Positions 51,601 to 61,083 of a stretch of 64,000 nt of DNA are shown here, in pieces (the stretch's first letter is position 1; each line of letters starts with the position of its first letter). Under the pieces are notes generated by a model. The model was not told the origin of the DNA. It did not search any database and saw nothing but the letters and a program-made list of their open reading frames with translations. Source of the DNA: Cystobacter fuscus DSM 2262 (GTDB lineage Bacteria > Myxococcota > Myxococcia > Myxococcales > Myxococcaceae); NCBI RefSeq assembly GCF_000335475.2, contig NZ_ANAH02000065.1, positions 124,001 through 188,000 of the forward strand, in the 5' to 3' direction. Both the position numbers and the translations under genes were made by a program.

Positions 51601-54600
51601 CGGAGGAGCCCGCGCCCGTGGCCGCGCTCCCTCCGGCTCCCGTGAGGAGTCCTGCCCCGGTGCTGGCGGCGGCGGAGCCACGGCGGGACGAGGCCATGCC
51701 GACCGCGTGCTCCATCTCCCGGGCGCCGGTCCCCAACGTCGTGAAGGCGCCGCCCACCAGCAATGGCGTCCCGTTCCAGCAGCCCGTGTTCCAGCAGCCC
51801 GTGCTCACCGCCCAGCCCTCGCCGCCCGCCCCGGCGGCTCTGGTCCGGCAGGCCCCCCCGGCGCTCCCCGAGAGTTCGCTCGAGCGGCTCTTCGCGCAGC
51901 AACTCGAGATCGTCTCCAAGCAGCTCGATCTGCTCAAGGACGCGGGCGGAACGCGGGTCGCCCCGGCGCCCGTGGCACCCCCGGTGGAGCCGGAGCCCCG
52001 GAGCAGTCCCCCCGTGATCGTCTCTCCCGCCGTGGCCGCCCCGGCTCCGGCTCCCGCCGTCCAACCGCCCCGCGCGCCCCAGCCCCTCTCCGCTGCCACC
52101 TCGCCCGCCTCCGTCGCGGTGGACTCGGCGGAGATGAACCAGCGGCAGCAGCAGTACCTGCGCTCGTTCATGGAGCGCTACGCGCGGCGTACGGGCGGCT
52201 CCAAGGCGTGGGCCCAGAAGCACCGTCCGGTCCTGGCCGACAACCGGGCCCTGGCCGGTCTGCGCATGCCCATCAAGGAGATCTGCTACCCCATCGTGGG
52301 TTCCCGCTATGCGGGCTCGCGCATCTGGGATGTCGACGGCAATGAGTACGTCGACATCGCGATGGGCTTCGGCGTCCACCTCTTCGGCCACGGGGCGCCG
52401 TTCATCAAGCGGGCCCTCATGCAGCAGCTCGAGCTCGGCCATGGTGTCGGCCCCCAGCCGGAGCGAGCGGGACAACTCGCCGAGCTGTTCACCGAGCTGA
52501 CCGGCGCCGAGCGCGTGACGTTCTGCCAGTCCGGCACCGAGTCCGTCATGACCGCGCTGCGGCTGGCTCGCACGGCCACCGGGCGCAACCGGATCGTGCT
52601 CTTCAAGGGCTCGTTCCATGGTCATTACGACGGTGTCCTCGCGCAGGCGCAGGGCGGTGACGGGGACGCCATTCCCGTGGCCATGGGGATCTCGAAGAAC
52701 GCGGTCCGGGACGTGGTGGTGCTCGACTACGGCGAGCAGAGCGCCATCGACTATCTGCGCCAGCACGCCCATGAGCTGGCCGCCGTGCTGGTGGAGCCGG
52801 TGCAGAGCCGCCGTCCGGAGTTGCAACCGCGTGCCTTCCTCCACGAGGTGCGTGCCATCACCGAGGCGTCGGGCACGGCGCTCATCTTCGATGAGATCAT
52901 CACCGGATTCCGCATCCATCAGGGCGGTGCCCAGGCGCACTTCGGCGTCCGCGCGGACCTCGCCACGTACGGGAAGGTCCCCGGTGGTGGCATGCCGTTG
53001 GCGGCCGTGGCCGGCAAGCGGCGCTTCATGGACGGCATCGACGGAGGCCAGTGGAACTACGGGGACCAGTCCTACCCCGAGGCCGACCGGACCTTCTTCG
53101 CCGGTACCTTCAACAAGCCGCCCCTATCGCTCGCCACGGCCTACGCGGTGCTCGAGCACCTCAAGGAGCAGGGCCCCCGGCTCCAGGAGCAGTTGAACGA
53201 GCGCACCGCGCTGCTGGCCGCGCAGCTCAACGCCTTCTTCGAGCAGCAGCGCGTCCCCGCGCAGGTCGTCCACTTCGGCTCGTTGTTCCGCTTCGTGCTG
53301 AAGGGCAACCTCGACCTGTTCTTCTACCACCTCGTGGAGCGGGGCGTTTACGTGTGGGAGGGGCGCACGTGCTTCCTCTCCACGGCCCATACCGAGGCGG
53401 ACATCGCGCACATCCTCGAGGCCGTCCGCGGCAGCGTGGAGGATCTGCGGCAGGGCGGTTTCCTTCCCGAGCTGTCTCCGGGTACACCCGGACCGGGCGG
53501 CGGTGGCGGTGCGACCAGGCCTCCGCCGCGGGCTGTCGAGACGCCGCGCCCCAGCGCTCCCGCTCAAGCGTCATCCGTGTCCGCCGCGAGCCCCGGTAAT
53601 GGCGCCGGGAAGGGGAGCGCGCAGGCGCGGGATCAGCTCCCGGAGCCCCGCACGGAGTTCTGGGAGCGGCGGCGCTCCCGGAGCACGTCCAACCGGGTGG
53701 CTGGCGCGGACGACTCGGAGGGCAAGGTCCGGCGGGCGGCGCGCGACCTGGAGTTCAGCCTGTATTTCTTCGGCAAGTACGACGCGCCGTTCCGGGACGA
53801 CAAGTACGATCTCCTCTTCGACAGCGCACGCTACGCCGACGCGCATGGTTTCTCGGCGGTCTGGCTTCCCGAGCGCCACTTCCACGCCTTCGGCGGGCTC
53901 TCCCCGAATCCGGCGGTGGTCTGCTCCGCCCTGGCCCGGGAGACGAAGCACCTGTCGCTGAGGGCCGGCAGCGTCGTCGTACCCCTGCACCACCCGCTGC
54001 GCATCGTGGAGGAGTGGTCCGTGGTGGACAACCTGTCCAAGGGACGGGTGGGGCTCTCGTTCGCCTCGGGCTGGCATCCGGATGACTTCGTGTTCGCGCC
54101 CGAGGCCTTCGGCAAGCACCGCGAGATGATGTTCGAGGGCGTCGAGACCATCCGCAAGCTGTGGCGTGGCGAGTCCATGCGTGCGCGCGGCGGGGGCAAG
54201 AACGAGCTCGACGTGCGCTGCTTCCCGGCGCCGATGCAGCGCGAGCTGCCCTTCTGGATCACCGTCGTGAACAATCCGGACACCTACGTCCGGGCGGGAC
54301 AGATGGGTGCCAACGTCCTGACCAACCTGATGGGCCAGACGCTCGAGGATCTGGAGCGCAACATCGCTCTCTACCGGCAGGCCCTGCATGACCACGGGCA
54401 TGATCCGGACGCTGGCAAGGTGACGGTCCTGATGCACACCTTCGTTGGGGAGGATCTCCAGACCGTCCGTGACACCGCGCGTGGCCCCTTCTGTGACTAC
54501 CTCGCCACGCACTTCGCGCTCTTCCAGAACCTGGCGAAGAGTCAGAACCTGCCCGTCAACCTGGACCAGCTCACGGCGGACGACAAGCAGTACATGTTGT

Positions 54601-57600
54601 CCATGGCCTACGACCGATATGCGCGCACGAGCGCCCTGATCGGTACGCCGGAGTCCTGCCAGGAGATCCTCGACCACATCCGCTCGCTCGGCGTCGACGA
54701 GGTGGCGTGCTTCATGGACTTCGGGGTGGAGCCCAAGGCCGTGATGGCGAGCATGCCCACACTCGTGGCCCTGAAGGAGCGGTTTCGCGGGGATGGCGGG
54801 GGGGCTCCGGGCCCGTCCGGCCCGGCCCGCGAGCCGAGCGCCGCCCAGCTCCCGGTGAAGTCGGTTGAGTCCGCGGTCACCACCCTGGAGCTGACCGAGT
54901 CGCAGCAGGAGTTCCTGATCGTCGCCCAGATGACGGCGGATGAGGACTCCATGAGCGGGCACCAGGCGCTCGCCTTGACGCTCACGGGGCCGCTGAATCC
55001 CCAGGCCCTGCGCACCGCCGTCCAGTCCGTCATCGATCGGCACGAGGCGCTGCGGACCACCATCAGCGCCGAGGGGGATCGACAGATCGTCCACCCCTCG
55101 GTGAAGGTGGACCTCTCGTTCGTCGACTTCTCGCACGTGCCGGAGGACGCACGCGAGCGGGAGGCGCTCCGGTGGCTCGACGAGCAGAGCGAGACCGGCT
55201 TCGACCTGGTCCATGGGCCGCTCTTCCATGCGCAGGTGCTCGAGTTGGGGGAGCGGCTGCACATCCTCAGTCTGGTGACGCACCACATCTTCTGTGACGG
55301 TCAGTCCGTGGCCGTCATCATCGCGGAGCTCGCCGAGCTCTACTCGGCGGCGTGCGAGGGCGTCCGCCGCGAGCTGCCCGAGCCCATGCAGTTCCGGCGC
55401 TTCATCGAGCTGCAACAGCAGCAGCAGGCGAAGACGCTGGCCGAGCACGAGGCGTACTGGCTCCAGAAGTTCTCCGGGCCGCTGCCCGTGCTGCAACTGC
55501 CGTTCGATCGTCCTCGCCCGCCCGTCAAGACGTTCGCGGCGGCGCGGCTGACGGACACGATCGGCGGTGAGCTGTGCCAGGCCGTGAGGAAGGTGGGCCA
55601 GCGCTACGGCGCCACGCCGTTCATGACGCTCTTCGCCGCGTACACCTGTCTGCTGCACCGGATGTCGGGACAGGGCGACATCATCGTCGGGGTGCCCGCC
55701 TCCGGCCGGACCGTGGAGGGCAGCGAGGGGATGGTGGGCCACTGCGCGAACCTGCTGCCCGTGCGCACGAACGTCCAGGGCGGACTTCGCTTCTCCGAGC
55801 ACCTGCTGGCCGTCAAGAACGTGCTGCTGGACGACTACGAGCACCAGGCGTACCGCTTCGCGACGCTGCTGGAGAAGCTGCGGGTGCCGAGGGATCCGAG
55901 CGTCTCGCCCATCGTCACGGTGGCCTTCAACCTGGACCGTCCGGTGCCGCCCCCGAAGATGTTCGAGCTGGAGGTCGACTGGTTCCCCCGGCCCATCAGC
56001 TTCGGCGTGCCCGAGCTCGGGCTGAGCATCAAGGAGCTGCGCGGCGAGCTGAGCCTCGAGTGGGACTACAACACGGACCTGTTCGACGCGGAGACGATCC
56101 ACAGGACGATGGGCCACTTCCGCACCCTGGTGGAGGGACTCACCGCCCATCCCGAACAGCGCCTGTGCGATCTGCCGATGCTCACGCACGAGGAGCGCCA
56201 GCGCTTCGCGGAATGGAATCGCACCGCCGCCCCCAGCTACGGCCGCGCGACCCTGCCTCGGCTCTTCGAGGCCCAGGTGCGCCGCACGCCCGATGCGCCG
56301 GCGTTGACCGTCGCGGGGGAGACGCTGAGCTACGGTGAGTTGAACGCGCGGGCCAACCAGCTCGCCCACTGCCTGCGGTCACTGGGCGTGGGTCGCGAGT
56401 CGCTCGTGGGCATCTGCGTCGAGCGCTCGGTGGAGATGGTCGTCGGACTGCTGGGCATCCTCAAGGCCGGTGCGGCCTACGTGCCGTTGGATCCGTCCTT
56501 CCCCGCCGAGCGGCTGGCCCACATGGTCCACCACTCGCGGCTGTCCCTGCTGCTGACCCAGGAGCGCGTGGCGGGACGGCTCCCCGAGAGCGGGGTGCGG
56601 CAGGTCCGCTTCGAGGCCGAGCACGCGCTCCTGTCGCGGCAGCCCACCGGGGATCTCCCGGACGAGGCGGGGACGGAGGAGCTGGCGTATGTGATGTACA
56701 CGTCGGGCTCGACGGGAATCCCCAAGGGGATCCAGATCACCCATGGCGCGCTGGCCAATCTGCTCGAGTCGATGCGGGAGCAGCTCGAGCCGACGGCGCG
56801 GGACGTGCTGCTGGCGGTGACGACGATCTCGTTCGACATCGCGGCGCTCGAGCTCTACCTGCCGCTGCTCGTGGGCGCGCGGCTGGTGGTGACGGACAGC
56901 GAGACGGCGGCGGATGGCGAGCGGCTGGCCCAGGAGATGGCGCGCGTCACTCCCAGCCTGATGCAGGCCACGCCCGCGACGTGGCGGATGCTCATCGAAG
57001 CGGGCTGGCGGGGTGATCCGCGGCTGTGCATCCTCTGTGGCGGAGAGGCCCTGCGCCAGGAACTGGCCGAGCAGCTCCTCGAGCGGGGAGGGCGCGTCTG
57101 GAACCTCTACGGCCCCACGGAGACGACGATCTGGTCCGCCGCCCACCGCGTGGGGAAGGTGCGCGGTGAGCGCCGCGAGGACGCCTCCGAGCCCATCGGC
57201 CGGCCGCTCGCCAACACCCAGCTCCGGGTGCTCAGCCCGCGGCTGCATCAGGTCCCGGTGGGCGTCACGGGAGAGCTGTACATCGGGGGCCTCGGCCTGG
57301 CCCGGGGCTACCTGACACAGCCCTCCCTGACCGCGGAGAAGTTCGTTCCGGATCCCTTCAGCGACGAGCCCGGCGCGCGCCTCTACAAGACCGGGGATCT
57401 GGCCCGGTATCTCGCCGATGGCACCATCGAGTTCCTGGGCCGCACGGACTACCAGGTGAAGATCCGTGGGTTCCGCGTCGAGCTGGGGGCCATCGAGGCC
57501 GCGCTCGGCCAGCACCCGGCCGTCGCCGACGTGGCGGTCATCGCGCGTGAGATTGGACCCGGCGACACGCGCCTCTTCGGCTACGTGGTCTTCCGCCAGG

Positions 57601-58982
57601 GACAGTCCCTCCCCGTGGAAGAGCTGCACGCGTTCCTGAAGCACAAGCTGCCGGCCTACATGATCCCCGCCTCGATCACCGCGGGGACGGAGCTGCCACT
57701 GACGCCCAACGGCAAGGTGGATCGCAAGGCCCTGGCGGCGCTGGACGTGGGCCGGGCGGTCTCGCGGGTCCACGTCGCTCCGCGCAACGCGTTGGAGACC
57801 GAGTTGGTTCAAATCTGGGAAGAGGTGCTGGGCGTGAAGCCCGTCGGCGTGACGGACAACTTCTTCCACCTCGGGGGCAACTCGCTGCTCGGCGTCCGGC
57901 TCATGACGCGCATCCGTCGGCACCTCGGCCAGGAGGTTCCCCTGGCGCTCTTCATCGAGGACCCGACGATCGTCCACCTGACCCAGGTCATCTACCAGAA
58001 GAGCCTGGGGGTCCCCTCCCTGGCGGAGGGACAGGCCGCGGCGGGGCAGGGGAAGACGTCGATCGTGAAGGTGCGGCCGGAGGGCAAGCACCACCCGTTG
58101 TTCTTCGCCGCCCAGCTCGGTGGCATCTACTCGTCCAACGTGGTGGTGGGGCTGCTGGACATGGCGCGTGAGCTGGATCCCGACCAGCCCTTCTACGGCC
58201 TGCAGGCCCCCGCCCTCGCGCCCGAGCTGGCCGAGGCGGTCTCCCGGGGCAGCCCGCTCTCCCTGGACGACTGGCGGTATGACCGCGCGCACTTCGACCG
58301 CGTGGTGCTCGACTGCGTCGAGGCGCTCCGCAAGGTCCAGCCCGAGGGGCCGTACTACCTGGGCGGGTTCTGCTCCGGCAGTCTGCTCGTCTTCGAGATC
58401 GCCCGGCGGCTGACGGAGATGCGCCAGGAGGTGGCTCGCCTCGTGCTCTTGGATCCACCCATCGGGGGCGATGCCGTGCCTCCAGGGCCCTCCCGGTACG
58501 ATGCCGCGCTCGCGGATCTCGTCTGGTTCATCGGCCGGGAGATTGGCTGGGAGGCGGGATGGGATCTCACCGCCCTCTACGCCGAGCTGGAGCCGCTCGG
58601 TACCGACGAGCGCTGGGCGTTGGCCCTTCGCAAGCTGAAGGAGGCCGAGGCCGTCCCCGCCTCGACGGAGGCCCAGGATCTGCGGCGGCTCTTCGATGCG
58701 AAGCGGCTCAACGAGGAGATCATGAGCCGGATCCTCGACAGCTACGAGCCTCCGGTCTCTCCCCATCCGGTCACCCTCCTGATCTCGGACCACACGCGCG
58801 AGGATTACACCGACGACGCGCTGAAGGCCGCCCTGGAGCGGGTGCGTCGACACATCACCGGCTCGCTGGACGTGCACTTCGTGCCCGGAGACCATGGCAG
58901 CCTGTTCCAGTCCCCGAATGTCGCGGTGCTGGCCCACCACGTGAATCGGTGTCTGGCGGAGAGCAGGCCCCGCGGCGCGTAG
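48639..58982 (+). CDS. PKS-NRPS megasynthase KS-AT-ACP-AMT-MOX-C-A-PCP-TE
   Basis: A 3447-residue assembly line. KS about 1-430 (Cys174 in DTACSSS); AT about 535-840 (Ser625 in GHSVGE, HAFH near 725, malonyl type); ACP (Ser945 in GADSISL); class III aminotransferase about 1170-1600 (Lys1446 in ATYGKVPGGG); luciferase-like flavin monooxygenase about 1700-2050; condensation domain about 2080-2515 (HHIFCDG at 2215); adenylation domain about 2535-3035 (YTSGSTGIPKG; pocket residues read D-I-L-Q-L-G-L-I-W-K, a glycine code); PCP (Ser3082); thioesterase from about 3150 (GFCSG, Cys3245). There is no KR, DH or ER, so the beta-keto group goes to the aminotransferase. ATG at 48639 has GAGAG upstream. 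Predicted product: 3-amino-2-hydroxy fatty acyl-glycine, released by the TE. Confidence 0.92.
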   Translation: MNREPIAIIGLGCRFPGARDSRAFWKLLRDGVDAITPVPPGRWDIDSFYDPDPSAEGKMSTRWGGFVEQVDQFDPQFFGIAPREVTTMDPQQRLLLEVTWEALEDAGLIPERLAGSKTGVFVGMSSYDYYTLLSQDSRNIDAHIGTGNTNCIAANRISYLFDFQGPSLVVDTACSSSLVAVHLACKSLWSGDASLAVAGGVQLVLSPWVTVGYSKSGFMAADGRCKAFDAAANGYVRSEGSGIIVLKPLSKALEDGDSIYALIRGGAVNQDGRSNGLTAPNPAAQEAVLRAAYADAGVPPSRVQYVEAHGTGTKLGDPIEVKSLAAVVGAERPEGNVCALGSVKTNIGHLEAAAGIAGLIKVALSLKHRQIPPSLHFKVPNPYIRFDKIPLRVQQELKPWPERPEPALAGVSSFGFGGTNAHLVLEGAPPVAPPEDEGGERPRHVLALGAKSPSALRELARRYQAYVEEQPEVALGDLCFSANTRCPPFAHQLTVVAASPQELRERLASFEHEQAAAGVTYAQLNRRKRPKVAFLFTGQGAQYTGMGRELYETQPTFRDALDRCAKILRPLLGRSLLEVLFPEPGKASPLDETAFTQPALFSLEYALARLWMSWGVEPAAVLGHSVGEFVAACVAGVLRLEDALRLIAERGKLMQALPSGGAMAAILAPEPRVAAAIERYAGALDIAAINGPESIVVSGRKEALDAVIAAFEAEGVRCQRLRVSHAFHSPLMEPMLDGLERMAGTIRHQAPKLPFISNVTGEALASGQLLDGAYWRRHTRAPVRFLEGIRALHAQGCELFLEIGPKPILTHLGARCLPDVQVGWLPSLAENRNDWVVMLDALSALRSGGVELDWKGFDRDYPRKRVSLPHYPFERKRYWFKEGAIEVSEKAAAATVSRPQPAEAAKPKRLEAITTAVRKMVADLLKASPSEIDPQASFLEMGADSISLIDAIRLIDANYKLKLSVRQLFEELTSIEALAAHIERHLPPEEPAPVAALPPAPVRSPAPVLAAAEPRRDEAMPTACSISRAPVPNVVKAPPTSNGVPFQQPVFQQPVLTAQPSPPAPAALVRQAPPALPESSLERLFAQQLEIVSKQLDLLKDAGGTRVAPAPVAPPVEPEPRSSPPVIVSPAVAAPAPAPAVQPPRAPQPLSAATSPASVAVDSAEMNQRQQQYLRSFMERYARRTGGSKAWAQKHRPVLADNRALAGLRMPIKEICYPIVGSRYAGSRIWDVDGNEYVDIAMGFGVHLFGHGAPFIKRALMQQLELGHGVGPQPERAGQLAELFTELTGAERVTFCQSGTESVMTALRLARTATGRNRIVLFKGSFHGHYDGVLAQAQGGDGDAIPVAMGISKNAVRDVVVLDYGEQSAIDYLRQHAHELAAVLVEPVQSRRPELQPRAFLHEVRAITEASGTALIFDEIITGFRIHQGGAQAHFGVRADLATYGKVPGGGMPLAAVAGKRRFMDGIDGGQWNYGDQSYPEADRTFFAGTFNKPPLSLATAYAVLEHLKEQGPRLQEQLNERTALLAAQLNAFFEQQRVPAQVVHFGSLFRFVLKGNLDLFFYHLVERGVYVWEGRTCFLSTAHTEADIAHILEAVRGSVEDLRQGGFLPELSPGTPGPGGGGGATRPPPRAVETPRPSAPAQASSVSAASPGNGAGKGSAQARDQLPEPRTEFWERRRSRSTSNRVAGADDSEGKVRRAARDLEFSLYFFGKYDAPFRDDKYDLLFDSARYADAHGFSAVWLPERHFHAFGGLSPNPAVVCSALARETKHLSLRAGSVVVPLHHPLRIVEEWSVVDNLSKGRVGLSFASGWHPDDFVFAPEAFGKHREMMFEGVETIRKLWRGESMRARGGGKNELDVRCFPAPMQRELPFWITVVNNPDTYVRAGQMGANVLTNLMGQTLEDLERNIALYRQALHDHGHDPDAGKVTVLMHTFVGEDLQTVRDTARGPFCDYLATHFALFQNLAKSQNLPVNLDQLTADDKQYMLSMAYDRYARTSALIGTPESCQEILDHIRSLGVDEVACFMDFGVEPKAVMASMPTLVALKERFRGDGGGAPGPSGPAREPSAAQLPVKSVESAVTTLELTESQQEFLIVAQMTADEDSMSGHQALALTLTGPLNPQALRTAVQSVIDRHEALRTTISAEGDRQIVHPSVKVDLSFVDFSHVPEDAREREALRWLDEQSETGFDLVHGPLFHAQVLELGERLHILSLVTHHIFCDGQSVAVIIAELAELYSAACEGVRRELPEPMQFRRFIELQQQQQAKTLAEHEAYWLQKFSGPLPVLQLPFDRPRPPVKTFAAARLTDTIGGELCQAVRKVGQRYGATPFMTLFAAYTCLLHRMSGQGDIIVGVPASGRTVEGSEGMVGHCANLLPVRTNVQGGLRFSEHLLAVKNVLLDDYEHQAYRFATLLEKLRVPRDPSVSPIVTVAFNLDRPVPPPKMFELEVDWFPRPISFGVPELGLSIKELRGELSLEWDYNTDLFDAETIHRTMGHFRTLVEGLTAHPEQRLCDLPMLTHEERQRFAEWNRTAAPSYGRATLPRLFEAQVRRTPDAPALTVAGETLSYGELNARANQLAHCLRSLGVGRESLVGICVERSVEMVVGLLGILKAGAAYVPLDPSFPAERLAHMVHHSRLSLLLTQERVAGRLPESGVRQVRFEAEHALLSRQPTGDLPDEAGTEELAYVMYTSGSTGIPKGIQITHGALANLLESMREQLEPTARDVLLAVTTISFDIAALELYLPLLVGARLVVTDSETAADGERLAQEMARVTPSLMQATPATWRMLIEAGWRGDPRLCILCGGEALRQELAEQLLERGGRVWNLYGPTETTIWSAAHRVGKVRGERREDASEPIGRPLANTQLRVLSPRLHQVPVGVTGELYIGGLGLARGYLTQPSLTAEKFVPDPFSDEPGARLYKTGDLARYLADGTIEFLGRTDYQVKIRGFRVELGAIEAALGQHPAVADVAVIAREIGPGDTRLFGYVVFRQGQSLPVEELHAFLKHKLPAYMIPASITAGTELPLTPNGKVDRKALAALDVGRAVSRVHVAPRNALETELVQIWEEVLGVKPVGVTDNFFHLGGNSLLGVRLMTRIRRHLGQEVPLALFIEDPTIVHLTQVIYQKSLGVPSLAEGQAAAGQGKTSIVKVRPEGKHHPLFFAAQLGGIYSSNVVVGLLDMARELDPDQPFYGLQAPALAPELAEAVSRGSPLSLDDWRYDRAHFDRVVLDCVEALRKVQPEGPYYLGGFCSGSLLVFEIARRLTEMRQEVARLVLLDPPIGGDAVPPGPSRYDAALADLVWFIGREIGWEAGWDLTALYAELEPLGTDERWALALRKLKEAEAVPASTEAQDLRRLFDAKRLNEEIMSRILDSYEPPVSPHPVTLLISDHTREDYTDDALKAALERVRRHITGSLDVHFVPGDHGSLFQSPNVAVLAHHVNRCLAESRPRGA

Positions 58983-59009
58983 GCCCCTGGGCTCACGTTG
59001 GACATCTCC

Positions 59010-60968
59010 TCACAACGGCCGGGGCTGGATGCTCCGCGCGCGCTCCAGCTCGCCCGCCTCCCTCCAGTGGTGGGAGAGGATCTGCGCGGGCGCCTGGGAG
59101 CGTTCGAGGACGGCGGCGAGCCGCGCATGCAGCTCCCGGGCGGCGATGGGAGACACGCTGGCCCGGATGGCCTCTTCCACCAGATCATGGCCGAAGCGCT
59201 CGCCCACCAGGACCTGGGCGGCCTCGAGCTCGGCGAGCGCCGCGAGACGCTCGGTGGCGGACAGCTCGAGCACCTCGGACACGAGGGAGGTGCGGAAGAA
59301 GGGGCCCGCGAGGGCGGCGAGCTGGGCGCACTGGAGGGCTCGGGGCGAGAGCCGCTCCAGGCGGCGCTGGAGCAGGGGGCCCACGCGTCCCGGCGGGGGA
59401 AGGCGGTGCGGCCAGTCCTTGCGCAGCCCATCCGTCTCGATGAGGTGCTTGAGCGTCTCGAGGATGTAGAGGGGATTGCCCCCGGTGTAGCGGGCGAGGG
59501 CGTCGGCGTGCGCCTCGGCACCGGGCAGCTCCAGGCCCGTCAGGAGCTGGTGGACCTGTTCCTCGGAGAGCGGACCGAGCTCGATGAGGCGCGCGCGCCC
59601 CGTGTCCACCAACTGCCGCACGCTGTTCTCCGAGTAGGGCGGGAGTTCGCCGCGGCGGTAGCAGTCGATGAAGCGGGGCGCGTGGGCCGCGTCCGTGCTC
59701 GAGTCCAGGAGTCGCTCGAAAGCGTAGGTGAACACCTTGGAGCTGGCGCTGTCCCAGTACTGCACGTCATCCGTGATGACGACGCGGTAGCCGTCCATCA
59801 GCAGCCGCATGGCCTCCACGTTCGCGTCGTAGAAGCGCAGCTCGTCGGCCTCCGAGGCCATCGGCGGCGGCCGCTCTCCCCCCAGCTCGGGAAGGATGCG
59901 GGACAGCTCCGTGCGGACCCAGTCCGGGAGGATCACCTCGGGCCGGTGGGTCATGTGGAGCCGGAAGGCGCGGGCCTGCGAGGCGAAGGGAATGGCCTGA
60001 TCCCCGAAGCGCCCCTCGAGCTTCACCCACCGTCCCTTGCTGGCGGCGAACTCCTCGACGAGACGGGACTTGCCCACCCCGGGCTCGCCGCTGATGAACA
60101 CCAACTGGCTGGCGGCGAAGCCCTCCTCGAGCTCGCGCCATGCGGCTTCCCGGCCGGCGAGCACGGGAGGGCGTCGCACGGACAGGGGCAGGGGGGCACC
60201 CGGGGCGGCCGGGGAGGAGGGCCGCACCCCGGTGCCCTTCTCGATCTGCCGCACCAGGGCGAGCGTCTCGGGCATGGGGTCCACATCCAGCTCGCGCGAG
60301 AGGGTCGCGCGCAGCCGCTCGAAGGCGGCCAGGGCGGCGTCTCGGTCTCCCTGGAGGTAGTGCAACTGGATGAGGTGGCGGCCGGCCTGCTCGGACTCGG
60401 GCTCCTGTTGCAGCCAGTCATGCACCAGCGCGGACGCGGTGTTCCAGTCCCCTCGGGCCATGGCCTGGGTGACGCCCTGCTGGCGCGCGGCGCGCACCCA
60501 TCCCTCCACGGCGGTGCGCGCGCCGTCCAGCCAGCGTGACAGCTCGTCGCAGTCCTCCAACTCCAGACCGGAGAGCAGCGAGCCGCTCCCCGAGGACCGC
60601 GCGATCTCGAGCACCTGGGAGTGGGCGCGGAGCCCTGCCGCCGCCTTGAGCTGGGCGACGTCCAGCCGGAGCCCCGGCACGAGGGCCAGACGCTCGGAGG
60701 TGGCCTCCACCAACTCCACGCCGTCGCACAGCAGGCGCAGGCGGCGCAGCAACTGGCGCATGTTGGCGCGAATGGTGGTGGGTGGCGAGTCGGGCCACAG
60801 CAGGCTCGCGACGACGAACTTCGACGAGGGGCCCTCCAGCCCCAGGTAGGCCAGCATCACCGCGGCCCGCCGCTCCAGCCGCACCTGTCTGCCTTCGGGG
60901 CTCTCCAAGTGCGCCAGTCCCAGCACCCGAGCCGCCCATCCGTCCTGCACCCCTTCGACGCTCGTCAT
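59010..60968 (-). CDS. BTAD/SARP-like regulator with AAA-type ATPase domain
   Basis: A 652-residue transcriptional regulator. The first 90 residues form an OmpR-like winged helix (VLGLAHLESPEGRQVRLER, SLLWPDSPPTTIRANMRQLL). A bacterial transcriptional activation domain of TPR-like helices follows to about 245 (HYLQGDRDAALAAFERLR). An ATPase domain then has Walker A ISGEPGVGKSRLVEEF near residue 290-305 and Walker B RVVITDDVQYWD, with a helical C-terminus. This is the AfsR/MalT-like layout without the long sensor repeats. The ATG at 60968 has GGAGAGG upstream. It converges on the megasynthase gene with 27 bases between the stops and is the best candidate regulator of the lipopeptide locus. Confidence 0.82.
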   Translation of the reverse strand: MTSVEGVQDGWAARVLGLAHLESPEGRQVRLERRAAVMLAYLGLEGPSSKFVVASLLWPDSPPTTIRANMRQLLRRLRLLCDGVELVEATSERLALVPGLRLDVAQLKAAAGLRAHSQVLEIARSSGSGSLLSGLELEDCDELSRWLDGARTAVEGWVRAARQQGVTQAMARGDWNTASALVHDWLQQEPESEQAGRHLIQLHYLQGDRDAALAAFERLRATLSRELDVDPMPETLALVRQIEKGTGVRPSSPAAPGAPLPLSVRRPPVLAGREAAWRELEEGFAASQLVFISGEPGVGKSRLVEEFAASKGRWVKLEGRFGDQAIPFASQARAFRLHMTHRPEVILPDWVRTELSRILPELGGERPPPMASEADELRFYDANVEAMRLLMDGYRVVITDDVQYWDSASSKVFTYAFERLLDSSTDAAHAPRFIDCYRRGELPPYSENSVRQLVDTGRARLIELGPLSEEQVHQLLTGLELPGAEAHADALARYTGGNPLYILETLKHLIETDGLRKDWPHRLPPPGRVGPLLQRRLERLSPRALQCAQLAALAGPFFRTSLVSEVLELSATERLAALAELEAAQVLVGERFGHDLVEEAIRASVSPIAARELHARLAAVLERSQAPAQILSHHWREAGELERARSIQPRPL

Positions 60969-61083
60969 GTGGATCCTCTCCAGGACCACAAGACAATCCA
61001 GACGTCCATCTCTTCCTGAGGGGCGAAGTTCACTGGTTTTGAAAGACATCAACCCGGGAGGAAACGGGGAGTAGACTGCGCCC

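Noticed and set aside
48699-58940. Very long minus-strand frames opposite the megasynthase
   Set aside because: Antisense shadows of the megasynthase; no motifs, composition dominated by Arg, Gly, His and Leu.
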